Assembly (NCBI GenBank): GCA_040902895.1
Contig: JBBDWL010000099.1
Location: forward strand, 36,066-100,065
DNA: 64,000 bases
Direction of reading: 5' to 3'
From: JALYRV01 sp040902895
GTDB taxonomy: Bacteria > Acidobacteriota > Vicinamibacteria > Vicinamibacterales > SCN-69-37
Positions 28,842 to 38,426 of this stretch are shown one piece after another. Both the position numbers and the translations under genes were made by a program. Position 1 is the first letter of the stretch; each line of letters starts with the position of its first letter. The notes under the pieces were generated by a model. That model was not told the origin of the DNA and did no database searches. It was given only the letters and a program-made list of their open reading frames with translations.

Positions 28842-31235
28842 ATGGAATCCCTGCGTCAGGACGTCAAGCTCGCGCTTCGGCTGCTCCGTAAGCAGCTCGC
28901 CTTTTCTGTACTCGCCATCGGCACCCTGGGTCTCGGCATTGGCGCCTCCGTGGCGCTCTTCAGCGTGCTGGATGCCGCGTTCATCAGGCCGCTGCCGTAT
29001 GCCAATCCGGAGCAACTCGTGTCGATCAACTTCGAGTCGACCATGCCGGGCGGGCGCGTAGGCCGGGTCGGCCCTTCCGTACATGACGTGACGGACTGGA
29101 AACAGCACGGCGGGGTCTTCAGCCACATCGGCACTTTCCACAACGACTTCACGCTGCCGCTCATTCTCGATGGGGATGAGCCGCAGCGCATCCTCGCGCA
29201 GCGCATCACGAAGGAGTACCTCGCGATGTATGGCGTGACCGTTCTTGCGGGGCGCAACTTCACGGACGCTGAATACGACCAGGGTGTCGGCGACGTCGTC
29301 ATCATCGGCTACGACCTCTGGCAGACACGCTTCGGCGGCGATCCGGGCGTTGCCGGGAGCACGATCCGGCTCAACAACGAACCGACGACGATCGTCGGAG
29401 TGATGCCGCAGTCGTTCTATCCGAAGACGAAGTTGTGGCGGCCTTTCGACATTGCGAGACATGCCTTCGGGAAGCAGCGGGGAAGCGGAGCCGGCACCTA
29501 TGGACGGCTGCGCGGCGGTATGACGATTCCCGAAGCCGAGGCGGCGCTGACGGCGATCGCGGCGCGCGGGGCGGCGGGGCGCGGAGGCCAGGCGGGAGCG
29601 GTCAAACTGACGTCGCTCTATGAGTCGGCGACAAGATCCAATCGGACGACGGCCCGCGTGATTGTGTACGGGGTGGGCCTCGTGCTTCTCCTGGCGTGCG
29701 TCAACGTGGCCGGCCTCCTGCTGGCGCGCGGCGCGGTCCGGCGTCCCGAGATGGCGGTGCGTTCTTCGCTTGGCGCGGGACGCTGGCGTCTCGTGCGGCA
29801 ACTGCTGACGGAGAGTCTGATTCTCGCGGCGTGCGGTACCGCGCTTGGCGTGCTGCTGGCGTGGTGGTGGCTCGACGTCCTGGTCGCCAATACGCCGATG
29901 TCGATGCCCGCGAACTCGCCGGTCGCGATCAATCTGAAGGCGCTGGGTTTCGCGACGCTGGTCGCAATGGTAACAGCGCTGCTGGTGGGGCTCGTGCCTG
30001 CGTGGCGCGTGTCGCGGACCAGCGTCACCGAGACGCTGTCGCGCGCGGGCCGGCGTCATGGCTCGGCGCTCTCGCGGCGCGGCGGACAGATGGTGATCGG
30101 CCTCGAGGTCGCGGTGGCGGTCGTCCTCGTGGCCGGCGCGGCGCTGATGGTGCGGAGCTTCTCGCGCGTGCTCGCCGTGGATCTCGGATTCGAGCCGAGC
30201 CAGTCGATTGCGATCGACGTGTCGCCTGCGCTCTCGACGTACGACGCGCACAAGCAGTACTACCCGGCGCTCCTCGAAAAGCTGGTCGCGCATCCGGCGG
30301 TGGAGCATGCGGGCGCCGTCGACTCGCCGCCGCTGCTCGGCGGCCACAGATTCATCCCTGGCCGCGCGAACGGCAAGAATCACTTCTTCACGGTTCGGAG
30401 CTATGTGGGTGCCTATCTCGATGCCGCCGGCTTTACGCTGAAGGAGGGCAGGTTCCCGGACGCGCTGCGGCCGGCGGGCGGCCTTCCCGCGGCGGTCATC
30501 AGCGAGACGGCGTCGCGCGAGGTCTTTGGCGGTGCGCCGGCGATCGGACAGGTCGTCGAAATTGGCAAGGCCGCGTATTCGGTCGTCGCGGTGAGCGGCG
30601 ACGTGAAACATGACGGGCCGCTCTTCGCGCGGCCGGGTGACGAGCCGGTGATCGAAGTCTTCATACCGGCGCTCCTCAACCCGGAGGAGCGGCCGCGGCC
30701 GCTGACCGTCATCGTGCGGCACCGCGAAGGTATGTCGCTGCCGCACGATTTCCTGCGCGAAGCCGTGCAGTCGACGGGGCAGCGCGCGGTGCTTCAGACG
30801 ATCACGCCCGGGTCGGCGTGGCTCGACGATGCGGTTGTGACGCCGCGGCGTCGCACGGTGTTGCTCGGCCTGCTCGGTGGGCTCGGCCTCGTGCTCGCGC
30901 TCGTCGGCATCTTCGGCGTGACGGCTTACGCGGTGTCGCGCCGGACGCAGGAGATCGGCGTGCGCATGGCGTTCGGCGCTACGCATCGCAACGTTGTCGG
31001 CGTGATGGTGCGTGATTCGTCGTGGCCGGTCTTCATTGGCGTCGCGGCGGGCCTGCTCGCATCGTGGTGGGCCACGAAGGCGATCTCGACGTTCCTGTTC
31101 CAGACCGAGCCGCGCGATCTCATGACGTTCGCATGGGTCGCGATGTTGCTGCCGGTCGCCGCCTTGATCGCCGCATGGATCCCCGCGCGACGCGCCGCGC
31201 GGGTCGATCCGATCGTCGCGTTGCGCGCGGAATAG
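28842..31235 (+). CDS. ADOP-type ABC transporter permease (MacB/FtsX family), copy 1
   Basis: 797 residues. An N-terminal MESLRQDVKLALRLLRKQ helix precedes TM1 (LAFSVLAIGTLGLGIGASVALFSVLDAAF), a large MacB periplasmic core (about 50-270), three TMs with an FtsX domain (VIVYGVGLVLLLACVNVAGLLLARGA; ...), a second periplasmic domain and a final FtsX block (TVLLGLLGGLGLVLALVGIF ... IGVRMAFGATHRNVVGVMV). The duplicated FtsX layout and the start motif fit acidobacterial duplicated orphan permeases, which lack an adjacent ATPase, as here. GTGGAGGA precedes the ATG. Substrate unknown (lipoprotein, peptide or drug export in the wider family). Confidence 0.92.
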   Translation: MESLRQDVKLALRLLRKQLAFSVLAIGTLGLGIGASVALFSVLDAAFIRPLPYANPEQLVSINFESTMPGGRVGRVGPSVHDVTDWKQHGGVFSHIGTFHNDFTLPLILDGDEPQRILAQRITKEYLAMYGVTVLAGRNFTDAEYDQGVGDVVIIGYDLWQTRFGGDPGVAGSTIRLNNEPTTIVGVMPQSFYPKTKLWRPFDIARHAFGKQRGSGAGTYGRLRGGMTIPEAEAALTAIAARGAAGRGGQAGAVKLTSLYESATRSNRTTARVIVYGVGLVLLLACVNVAGLLLARGAVRRPEMAVRSSLGAGRWRLVRQLLTESLILAACGTALGVLLAWWWLDVLVANTPMSMPANSPVAINLKALGFATLVAMVTALLVGLVPAWRVSRTSVTETLSRAGRRHGSALSRRGGQMVIGLEVAVAVVLVAGAALMVRSFSRVLAVDLGFEPSQSIAIDVSPALSTYDAHKQYYPALLEKLVAHPAVEHAGAVDSPPLLGGHRFIPGRANGKNHFFTVRSYVGAYLDAAGFTLKEGRFPDALRPAGGLPAAVISETASREVFGGAPAIGQVVEIGKAAYSVVAVSGDVKHDGPLFARPGDEPVIEVFIPALLNPEERPRPLTVIVRHREGMSLPHDFLREAVQSTGQRAVLQTITPGSAWLDDAVVTPRRRTVLLGLLGGLGLVLALVGIFGVTAYAVSRRTQEIGVRMAFGATHRNVVGVMVRDSSWPVFIGVAAGLLASWWATKAISTFLFQTEPRDLMTFAWVAMLLPVAALIAAWIPARRAARVDPIVALRAE

Positions 31236-31255
31236 TCCTGGCGCCGGAGGAAACA

Positions 31256-33634
31256 ATGGAATCGCTCCGTCAGGACATTCGGATCGGCATAAGGCTGCTG
31301 CTCAAGCAGCCAGGCTTTTCACTCCTGGCCGTTACCACCCTGGCGCTCGGCATCGGCCTCTCGACCGCGCTTTTCAGCGTGCTCGACGCGGCGTTCATCA
31401 GGCCGCTGCCGTATCCGAATCCCGAGCAGCTGGTGGAAATCCACGTCGAGCAGAAGTCACGCGGCGGCCGCGTAGGCCGCGGCGCGCCGTCGATTGAAGA
31501 TGTCGAGGACTGGCAGGCGCATGGCCAGGTCTTTTCACATCTCGCGATCTGGGATTACGACTTCACCGAGCCTCTCATTCTCGACGGCGCCCAGCCGATG
31601 CGGCTGCTCGCGCAGCTGGCGTCAAAGGATTACTTCGCGATGTACGGCGTGACGCCGTTTCTCGGCCGCACCTTCACGGATGACGAGCTCGCCGTCGGCG
31701 GGCCGAACGTCGTGATTCTCGGCCATGATTTCTGGCGCACACGCTTCAGCGCCGACCCGAATATCGTTGGAACGCTGGTGCGCCTCAGCGATGAACCTGC
31801 GACCGTCGTCGGCGTGATGCCGGCGGCGTTCTATGCGGAGAACAAGATCTGGCGCCCGTTCCGCGTCGATCCGAAGTGGCGGGCCAGCCGTGGCAGCGGC
31901 ACACAGATCGAAGGCCGTCTGCGCGAAGGCGTCACGCTGGCCGAGGCCGAGACCGCGCTGACGGCCGTGACGGCGCGCGCCGCAGAGGCGCGCGGGGGCC
32001 GGCCCGCGCCCGTGCGACTGACGTCGTTGTACGAATCCGCCACCAGGTCGAATGTGCGGACGGCCAGGATCATTGGATACGCCGTCGCGCTGATTCTGCT
32101 GCTCGCGTGCGTCAACGTCGCGGGACTGCTGCTCGCGCGCGGCGCCGTGCGGCGGCCCGAGCTCGCGGTACGCGCCTCGCTTGGCGCCGGGCGCTGGCGG
32201 CTCGTGCGGCAGCTTCTCACCGAGAGCGTCGTGCTGGCGCTCGCCGGCGGCGCTGTCGGAGGCGCGCTCGCGTGGCTCTCGCTCGAGACCCTCGTTGCCA
32301 ATCTGCCGATGTTCCTGCCCGACAACGCACCGGTCACCATCAATATCAAGGCCCTGAGCTTTGCGATGGCCGCGTCCCTGGCCACGGGCATTCTCTTTGG
32401 TCTTGTGCCCGCCCTGCGTGTCTCGCGGATTGGCCTTCTGGATGCGCTCTCGCGGGCAGGCCGCGGCCGCGGCTCGGCGCTGTCTCGTCGCGGCGGACAA
32501 ACGCTCATTGCGGTTGAGATCGCGCTGGCGGTCGTGCTGTTGATGGGCGCCGCGCTAATGGTCCGCAGTTTCGGCCGGATCATGGCCGTCGACGTTGGAT
32601 TCGAGCCCGACGCGTTCGTGGGCATGGAAGTCGCGCCGGCGGCAGCCGGCTCACAGGCGGTTCAGCAGTTCTATCCCGTGTTGCTCGATCGGCTTCGGAC
32701 GCATCCGGGGGTGGCGTCGGTTGGCGCGGTGGATCATCCGCCGCTGGCGGGAGGTTCGACCCAAACCAGCGCGAGGGTAGGCCCCGAATCCACCGGCGTG
32801 CACATCAGGGAATTCCTCGGAGAGTACTTCGATGCCGTGGGCTTCACCCTGAAGCAGGGCAGATTCCCGGTTGATGCAGATCGCCTGCGGAGCACGCCAC
32901 TGGTGGTCATTAATGAAGCCGCCGCACGTGCCTTGTTTCCTGCCGGCTCGCCGCTGGGCCGCCAGTTCGGGCTCGCGAGTCGTCCGACGGCCTATGAAGT
33001 TGCGGCGGTCATTGCCGACGCGCGGCACGGTGGGCCGCTCCGCGAGGTCGACCCAGAGGTATTTCTGCCGTTCGGACGAGGCCTGCGGGAGCCTGGGGAG
33101 CTCACCGTTGTCGTGCGCCCGCATGCGCGCGGCAGCATCACCGGCGATGACCTGCGCCGGGTGGCTCAAAGCGCGGGGCAGCGCGCCGTGGTCGATCGCA
33201 TCAGGCCCGGCACCGACTTGCTCGGCGCGCGCGTCATCACGCCGCGCAGGCGCACCGTGTTGCTCGGGCTGCTCGGCGGCCTCGGGTTCCTGCTCGCGCT
33301 CGTCGGGGTGTTCGGCATGACCGCGTACGCCGTCTCGCGGCGCACGCAGGAGATCGGTGTGCGCATGACCTTCGGCGCGACGCCGCGAAGCGTCGTGGGC
33401 GTGATGCTTCGGGATTCGGCGTGGCCGGTGGCGGCCGGTATTGTGTTTGGCCTGATCGGATCCTGGTGGGCCACGCGCGTGATCGAAAGCTTTCTGTTCG
33501 AGACGCCGCCGCGCGATGTCATGACATTCGCTGCGGTGGCGGTGGTGCTCGCCGCCGCAGCCTGCGTGGCCGCATGGATTCCCGCGCGCCGCGCCGCGCG
33601 CGTCGATCCAATCGTCGCGCTGCGCGCGGAGTAA
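31256..33634 (+). CDS. ADOP-type ABC transporter permease (MacB/FtsX family), copy 2
   Basis: 792 residues, a tandem paralogue of the preceding gene with the same architecture and long shared stretches (ACVNVAGLLLARGAVRRPE; TSLYESATRSN; PRRRTVLLGLLGG; AYAVSRRTQEIGVRM). The central periplasmic part differs most, as expected if substrate recognition has diverged. ATG 31256 has a GGAGG 5 nt upstream and starts with MESLRQDIRIGIRLLLKQ. The 20-bp spacing indicates one transcript. No ATP-binding subunit is nearby; the exporter ATPase at 42132 belongs to another class. Confidence 0.92.
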   Translation: MESLRQDIRIGIRLLLKQPGFSLLAVTTLALGIGLSTALFSVLDAAFIRPLPYPNPEQLVEIHVEQKSRGGRVGRGAPSIEDVEDWQAHGQVFSHLAIWDYDFTEPLILDGAQPMRLLAQLASKDYFAMYGVTPFLGRTFTDDELAVGGPNVVILGHDFWRTRFSADPNIVGTLVRLSDEPATVVGVMPAAFYAENKIWRPFRVDPKWRASRGSGTQIEGRLREGVTLAEAETALTAVTARAAEARGGRPAPVRLTSLYESATRSNVRTARIIGYAVALILLLACVNVAGLLLARGAVRRPELAVRASLGAGRWRLVRQLLTESVVLALAGGAVGGALAWLSLETLVANLPMFLPDNAPVTINIKALSFAMAASLATGILFGLVPALRVSRIGLLDALSRAGRGRGSALSRRGGQTLIAVEIALAVVLLMGAALMVRSFGRIMAVDVGFEPDAFVGMEVAPAAAGSQAVQQFYPVLLDRLRTHPGVASVGAVDHPPLAGGSTQTSARVGPESTGVHIREFLGEYFDAVGFTLKQGRFPVDADRLRSTPLVVINEAAARALFPAGSPLGRQFGLASRPTAYEVAAVIADARHGGPLREVDPEVFLPFGRGLREPGELTVVVRPHARGSITGDDLRRVAQSAGQRAVVDRIRPGTDLLGARVITPRRRTVLLGLLGGLGFLLALVGVFGMTAYAVSRRTQEIGVRMTFGATPRSVVGVMLRDSAWPVAAGIVFGLIGSWWATRVIESFLFETPPRDVMTFAAVAVVLAAAACVAAWIPARRAARVDPIVALRAE

Positions 33635-33687
33635 ACGCCCCGCGAGGTATGATCCTCTGAGGTTCATACATACGCGGAGGCGGCTTC

Positions 33688-34488
33688 ATGCGGGTTATCC
33701 CGGTCACCGCTCTCCACCAGCGAGGCTTCGGCGAGACCTATCGCCGCGACACGTGGTGGACAGCGCCGGTCTTTGTCTTCATCGTTCTCGGATCCTTCGT
33801 CGTTTACGCCACGTGGGCTGCGTTCCAGAACGCGCACTACACCTACGGTCCGTATCTCTCGCCGTTTTATTCGCCTGAGATTTTCGGCGCGTCGCCGCAT
33901 GCCTGGTTCGGCCCAAAGCCCGACGCCTGGCCCGCGCTGCTGCCATTTTCACCGGCGCTGCTGATCCTGCCGTTTCCCGGCCTGTTCCGCGTCACCTGTT
34001 ATTACTATCGCGGCGCGTACTACAAAGGCATGTGGGCCGATCCGCCGAACTGCGCCGTCGGCGAGCCCCGCAAAAGCTATTGGGGCGAGCAGACATTTCC
34101 GCTCATCTTTCAGAACGTCCATCGCTACTTCCTGTATTTCGCGTTGATCTTTCTCGTGTTCCTCACCTACGACGTGTGGCTCGCCCTGTGGTGGGACACC
34201 GGCACGGGTGCGAAAGAGTTCGGCATCGGCGTCGGTACCGTGATCCTCGCACTCAACGTCGTGCTGCTCAGCGCCTATACGCTCGGGTGCCACTCGCTGC
34301 GCCATTTGATGGGCGGACGCAAGGATGAAGTTTCGAAGAGCGCGCTCAACGGCTGCTACCGGTGCGTCAGCGGCCTCAATCGCTGGCATCAGCGCTGGGC
34401 GTGGGCAAGCCTGTTCGGCGTCGCCGGCGCCGACGTCTATGTGCGGCTCTGTTCGATGGGCATACTCACCGACTGGAGACTCGTCTGA
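33688..34488 (+). CDS. sdhC: succinate dehydrogenase membrane cytochrome b subunit
   Basis: 266-residue membrane anchor with five hydrophobic helices (APVFVFIVLGSFVVYATWAA; LPFSPALLILPFPGLFRV; RYFLYFALIFLVFLTYDVWL; GIGVGTVILALNVVLLSAYTL; WASLFGVAGADVYVRLC). Histidines in FQNVHRYF, GCHSLRHLMGG and LNRWHQRWAW are candidate heme ligands. Identity rests mainly on position: its stop overlaps the flavoprotein start (TGATG) and the iron-sulfur subunit follows, the sdhCAB order. Length and single-subunit anchor fit the five-helix type seen in Acidobacteria and Actinobacteria. SD GGAGG 7 nt before ATG. Confidence 0.82.
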   Translation: MRVIPVTALHQRGFGETYRRDTWWTAPVFVFIVLGSFVVYATWAAFQNAHYTYGPYLSPFYSPEIFGASPHAWFGPKPDAWPALLPFSPALLILPFPGLFRVTCYYYRGAYYKGMWADPPNCAVGEPRKSYWGEQTFPLIFQNVHRYFLYFALIFLVFLTYDVWLALWWDTGTGAKEFGIGVGTVILALNVVLLSAYTLGCHSLRHLMGGRKDEVSKSALNGCYRCVSGLNRWHQRWAWASLFGVAGADVYVRLCSMGILTDWRLV

Positions 34489-36302
34489 TGGCCGTGCACG
34501 CCACGCACACCTACGACGTGCTCGTCATCGGCGCCGGCGGCGCGGGTCTGCGCGCGGCCATCGAAGCCGCGAATGCGGGCGTCAGCGTCGGCCTGATCTG
34601 CAAATCGCTGCTCGGCAAGGCGCACACCGTGATGGCCGAAGGCGGGATGGCCGCGGCGCTGGGCAACGTCGACGATCGCGACAACTGGAAAGTGCATTTC
34701 GCCGACACGATGCGCGGCGGCCAGTACATCAACAACTGGCGGATGGCGGAGCTGCACGCGAAGGAAGCGCCCGATCGCGTGCGCGAGCTCGAAGCCTGGG
34801 GCGCGGTGTTCGATCGCACGCCCGACGGCCGCATCCTGCAGCGCAACTTCGGCGGCCACCGCTATCCGCGCCTCGCGCACGTCGGCGATCGCACCGGCCT
34901 CGAGCTGATTCGCACGCTGCAGGATCACACGACGTACCTCGGCGTCTCCATCCACATGGAATTCACGGTCGTCACGCTCTTGATGGACGGCGGCCGATGC
35001 GCGGGCGCGCTCGCCTACGATCGCGAACGCGGGCGGTTCCACGTGTTCGCGGCGAAGGCCGTCATCATGGCCACTGGCGGCGTCGGCCGCGCCTATTCGA
35101 TTACCAGCAACAGCTGGGAGGGCACCGGCGACGGCCACGCCCTCGCATACCGCGCCGGCGCCGAGCTGATCGACATGGAGTTCGTGCAGTTCCATCCGAC
35201 CGGCATGGTGTGGCCGCCGAGCGTGAAAGGCATCCTCGTCACCGAGGGCGTGCGCGGCGAAGGGGGCGTGCTGAAGAACAGCGAAGGCCGCCGCTTCATG
35301 TTCGACGACATTCCCGAGAACTATCGCAGCCAGACCGCGAGCGATCCCGAAGAGGGATGGCGCTACACGCAGGGGGACAAGCGCGCGCGGCGTCCGCCCG
35401 AGCTGCTGACGCGCGATCACGTGGCGCGCTGCATCAACCGCGAGGTGAAGGCCGGCCGCGGCTCACCGCATGGCGGCGTGTATCTCGACATCGCGTGGAT
35501 CAAAGAGAAGCTGTCCGACGCCGAGGCGCACATCAGGCGCAAGCTGCCGTCGATGTATCACCAGTTCAAGGAGCTGGCCGATCTCGACATCACGAAGACG
35601 CCGATGGAAGTGGGCCCGACCACGCACTACATCATGGGCGGCATCAGAGTCGACGCCGATACGCAGATGTCGACGATTCCGGCGCTCTTCGCGGCAGGCG
35701 AGTGCGCATCAGGCATCAACGGCGCGAACCGGCTCGGCGGCAACTCTCTCTCCGATCTCATCGTCTTCGGCAAGCGCGCCGGAGAGCATGCGGCCGCGTA
35801 CGCGCGTGCCAATGGCGCGGCGAAGGTCGAGGATGGGCAGGTCGACCGCGCGACGAAGGAAGCGCTGCTGCCGTTCGAGCGCGGCACCTCCGGCGAAAAT
35901 CCTTACGCCGTACAGCACGATTTGCAGCAGACGATGCAGGGGCTGGTGGGGATTGTGCGGATGGAAAGCGAGATGCGCGAGGCGGTGGAGCGGATTGCGG
36001 AATTCCGGACGCGCGCGGCAGCGGTCGGCGTCGGTGGGCATCGCGAGTATCACTCCGGCTGGCATACCGCGATCGATCTGCAGAACCTGCTCGACGTAGC
36101 GGAGGCGATTGCCAAGTCGGCCCTCGAGCGCAAGGAAAGCCGCGGCGGCCACTTCCGCGAAGACTTTCCCGACAAGGCGCCGGAGTTCGGCACGGTCAAC
36201 GTCGCGGTGCGCCGCGGCCCCGACGGCAGCGCGCAGGTGACGCGTGTCGCGCTTCCGGACATGCCCGACGAGTTGAAGAAAGTCATCGAGGAGATGGCCT
36301 GA
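34488..36302 (+). CDS. sdhA: succinate dehydrogenase/fumarate reductase flavoprotein subunit
   Basis: 604-residue FAD subunit oxidising succinate to fumarate. FAD-binding start DVLVIGAGGAGLRAAIEAAN; the covalent-FAD region KSLLGKAHTVMAEGGMAAAL (His47 of the HTVMAEGG motif); substrate and catalytic parts in EFVQFHPTGM, TRDHVARCINREVKAG; second FAD motif GECASGINGANRLGGNSLSD; C-terminal FREDFPDKAPEFG. The ATG overlaps the SdhC stop, and the stop overlaps the SdhB start, so the complex is translationally coupled. Confidence 0.96.
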   Translation: MAVHATHTYDVLVIGAGGAGLRAAIEAANAGVSVGLICKSLLGKAHTVMAEGGMAAALGNVDDRDNWKVHFADTMRGGQYINNWRMAELHAKEAPDRVRELEAWGAVFDRTPDGRILQRNFGGHRYPRLAHVGDRTGLELIRTLQDHTTYLGVSIHMEFTVVTLLMDGGRCAGALAYDRERGRFHVFAAKAVIMATGGVGRAYSITSNSWEGTGDGHALAYRAGAELIDMEFVQFHPTGMVWPPSVKGILVTEGVRGEGGVLKNSEGRRFMFDDIPENYRSQTASDPEEGWRYTQGDKRARRPPELLTRDHVARCINREVKAGRGSPHGGVYLDIAWIKEKLSDAEAHIRRKLPSMYHQFKELADLDITKTPMEVGPTTHYIMGGIRVDADTQMSTIPALFAAGECASGINGANRLGGNSLSDLIVFGKRAGEHAAAYARANGAAKVEDGQVDRATKEALLPFERGTSGENPYAVQHDLQQTMQGLVGIVRMESEMREAVERIAEFRTRAAAVGVGGHREYHSGWHTAIDLQNLLDVAEAIAKSALERKESRGGHFREDFPDKAPEFGTVNVAVRRGPDGSAQVTRVALPDMPDELKKVIEEMA

Positions 36303-37066
36303 TGGCCAAGGCGACATTCAGGATTTGGCGTACCTCAGAACCGGTTGCCGACGCGGCCCCGGCCAGCGGCGCGTTTCAGGAATATGCGACCGAGGTCTCG
36401 GAGGGCATGGTCGTGCTCGACGCCGTGCATCAGATCCAGGCGACGGATGCGCCTGATCTTGCCGTGCGGTGGAACTGCAAGGCGGGCAAGTGCGGATCGT
36501 GCTCGGCCGAGATCAACGGCATGCCGCGGCTGATGTGCATGACGCGCCTGAGCGATCTGAATCTCGACGAGCCTGTGACGGTCGAGCCGATGCGCGCATT
36601 TCCGCCGATTCGGGATCTGGTTACCGACGTGAAGTGGAACTTCGAGGTCAAGAAGCAGATCCAGCAGTTCACGCCGCGCAAGCCCGACGCGCCCGACGGC
36701 ACCTGGCGCATGGCGCAGGCCGACATCGACCGCGTGCAGGAGTTCCGCAAGTGCATCGAGTGCTTCCTGTGCCAGGACGTCTGTCACGTGCTGCGCGATC
36801 ATCACAAGCACCAGGAATTCATCGGCCCGCGCTTCTTCGTCTATGCCGCCGCGCTCGAGATGCATCCGCTCGATACCGCCGACCGCGTGCCGGATCTCAA
36901 GCAGGACCAGGGCATCGGCTATTGCAACATCACGAAGTGCTGCACGAAGGTCTGCCCCGAGCACATCACGATCACCGACAACGCGATCATTCCCCTGAAA
37001 GAAAGAGTCGTCGACCGGTTTTATGATCCAGTGACGAAACTGCTCAGGATGATCCGTGGGAATTGA
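36302..37066 (+). CDS. sdhB: succinate dehydrogenase/fumarate reductase iron-sulfur subunit
   Basis: 254-residue electron-transfer subunit. The N-terminal [2Fe-2S] site is WNCKAGKCGSCSAEING with a fourth Cys in LMCMTRL; the C-terminal ferredoxin-like part has CIECFLCQDVC and GYCNITKCCTKVCPEH for the 4Fe and 3Fe clusters. ATG shares TGATG with the sdhA stop. The stop is immediately followed by the TTTCAAC repeat copy 2. Confidence 0.96.
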   Translation: MAKATFRIWRTSEPVADAAPASGAFQEYATEVSEGMVVLDAVHQIQATDAPDLAVRWNCKAGKCGSCSAEINGMPRLMCMTRLSDLNLDEPVTVEPMRAFPPIRDLVTDVKWNFEVKKQIQQFTPRKPDAPDGTWRMAQADIDRVQEFRKCIECFLCQDVCHVLRDHHKHQEFIGPRFFVYAAALEMHPLDTADRVPDLKQDQGIGYCNITKCCTKVCPEHITITDNAIIPLKERVVDRFYDPVTKLLRMIRGN

Positions 37067-37094
37067 AAGTTGGTAAGTTGAAAGTTGAAAATTG
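37066..37094. repeat. AT-rich TTTTCAACTTTCAAC repeat (copy 2, inverted)
   Basis: The reverse complement of the 22-nt block at 22345-22366 occurs exactly at 37070-37091. It separates sdhB from the TPR-like gene. Being self-similar rather than a simple homopolymer run and present at two distant gene ends, it is a dispersed repeat. Confidence 0.85.
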
Positions 37095-37097
37095 GGC

Positions 37098-37610
37098 GTG
37101 AGCGAGCTAAAACGACTGTCACCGTCCGCGATTCCCGCGGCGCTCGCGAAGGCCGAGCGCTATCGGCTGCTCAACGAGCCGGAGCAGGCCGAGAGCATCT
37201 GCGAGGACGTGCTCGCGATCGAGCCCTCGCACGCCGAAGCCACGGCCATGCTGATTCTGGCGCTCACCGATCAACTTGGTGAAGGGCCGCACGATCGGGG
37301 GCGGGCGCTCGCGCGCGCGCAGGCGCTGGCTGCGACGGTCGCGTCGGAGTATCAGCGCGCCTATTTCAGAGGCCTGATCGCCGAACGCCGCGCCCGCGCG
37401 CTGGTGGCGCGCGGCGGCGCCGGCTCGCGCGCCGCCGCCGCGGAATGGCTGCGCGAGGCCATGGAGCGCTTCGCCGAAGCGGAACCGCTGCGGCCGCAGG
37501 AGGACGAATCGGCCATCCTCAGGTGGAACGCATGCGCGCGCCTGCTGGAGCGGTATCCGGAGCTGGCCGAGAGACCGGCCGGCGGCACCGAGCCAGTCAC
37601 GTCTGAGTGA
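37098..37610 (+). CDS. TPR-like hypothetical protein
   Basis: 170 residues, no signal peptide. Helical, Ala/Arg/Glu-rich with tetratricopeptide-like helix pairs (AALAKAERYRLLNEPEQAES, then DVLAIEPSHAEATAMLILAL). GTG 37098 is preferred; a TTG at 37092 is inside the repeat. The first helices look like a TPR protein-interaction module, but no wider family is recognised. It could be co-transcribed with sdhCAB, and its job is unknown. Confidence 0.65.
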   Translation: MSELKRLSPSAIPAALAKAERYRLLNEPEQAESICEDVLAIEPSHAEATAMLILALTDQLGEGPHDRGRALARAQALAATVASEYQRAYFRGLIAERRARALVARGGAGSRAAAAEWLREAMERFAEAEPLRPQEDESAILRWNACARLLERYPELAERPAGGTEPVTSE

Positions 37611-37611
37611 A

Positions 37612-38391
37612 CTAATCGCGCTTGTTCCGCTGTATGTACGCCGCGATCCGCGGATCCGCGTCGTTGAATTCGATGCCGGCGCGATAGCGGGCCCCGCCGC
37701 CGCCTTTCGGCAGCTCGAACGACGCCCAGGCGACCGTGGCGCGCAGCCGCGCGTCCGGTTCGAGCGCAAGCGTGATGCGCAGCTTCTGATTCGGACGCAG
37801 GCCATTCGGCGACACGACGTGCGCGCCTCCCTCCGATAAATCCACGAGCGCGGCGTCCTTGCCGTCAATCTGCAGCGAGAGCCCGTCCTTCAACCGCACG
37901 CGCGGATGCCGCCGCGTGCCGCGCCAGTCGATGTGTGTCGCCGGCGTGGCCGGTGCGGCAGGTGCGGTGGCGGTGGTGGTGGCGGAGGATGGTGCAGGCG
38001 TGGGTTGGGTGGGCGCGCTTGCCGGGGCCGCCGCCGTTGCCGGCCCCGGGGCTGGCGCAGTCTCGGCTGCCGGCGCTGCCGCAGGCGGTGCCGGCGCTCC
38101 CGCGGGCTTGGTGATCACGCGCGTGTAGTCGCCCGTATGCGACAGCACGCGGATCTCGGCGTTCGCGCAGCCGGGATCCGCCTTGATGCGATTGATGAGG
38201 GCCGCGCCGCGCGGCGTGGCCGCGAAAAAGCGCTCGAGCACGATCAGCGTCGGCCGGTGCAGCGTGATCGCTTCCAGCGCCTCGAGCGGCTGCGCGTCGG
38301 AAAAGCACAGCGCCTCGCCGCCGACGGCGGCCCGCTGTTCGAGCGCAGGCAGAAGATCGCTGGATGCTATGAGAACCGCGGCCGGGGGCAC
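37612..38391 (-). CDS. PilZ-domain protein with receiver-like N-terminus
   Basis: 259 residues, GTG start. Residues 1-100 (AAVLIASSDLLPALEQRAAV ... RPTLIVLERFFAATPRGAAL) resemble a degenerate CheY-like receiver. A 60-residue Ala/Pro/Thr linker follows, then a PilZ domain (about 155-259): RGTRRHPRVRLKDGLSLQ, VDLSEGGAHVVSPNGLRP, RAGIEFNDADP. The RxxxR and DxSxxG cyclic-di-GMP motifs are present (RRHPR; DLSEGG), so c-di-GMP binding is plausible. Confidence 0.8.
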   Translation of the reverse strand: MPPAAVLIASSDLLPALEQRAAVGGEALCFSDAQPLEALEAITLHRPTLIVLERFFAATPRGAALINRIKADPGCANAEIRVLSHTGDYTRVITKPAGAPAPPAAAPAAETAPAPGPATAAAPASAPTQPTPAPSSATTTATAPAAPATPATHIDWRGTRRHPRVRLKDGLSLQIDGKDAALVDLSEGGAHVVSPNGLRPNQKLRITLALEPDARLRATVAWASFELPKGGGGARYRAGIEFNDADPRIAAYIQRNKRD

Positions 38392-38426
38392 AGTGTTTGA
38401 GTTTACACGCGCTTCGGCGCGCGAGC

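Noticed and set aside
28776..31256. 826-codon open frame on the - strand opposite the first ADOP permease
   Set aside because: Arg/His-rich shadow frame; the forward frame has clear FtsX/MacB domains and a ribosome-binding site.
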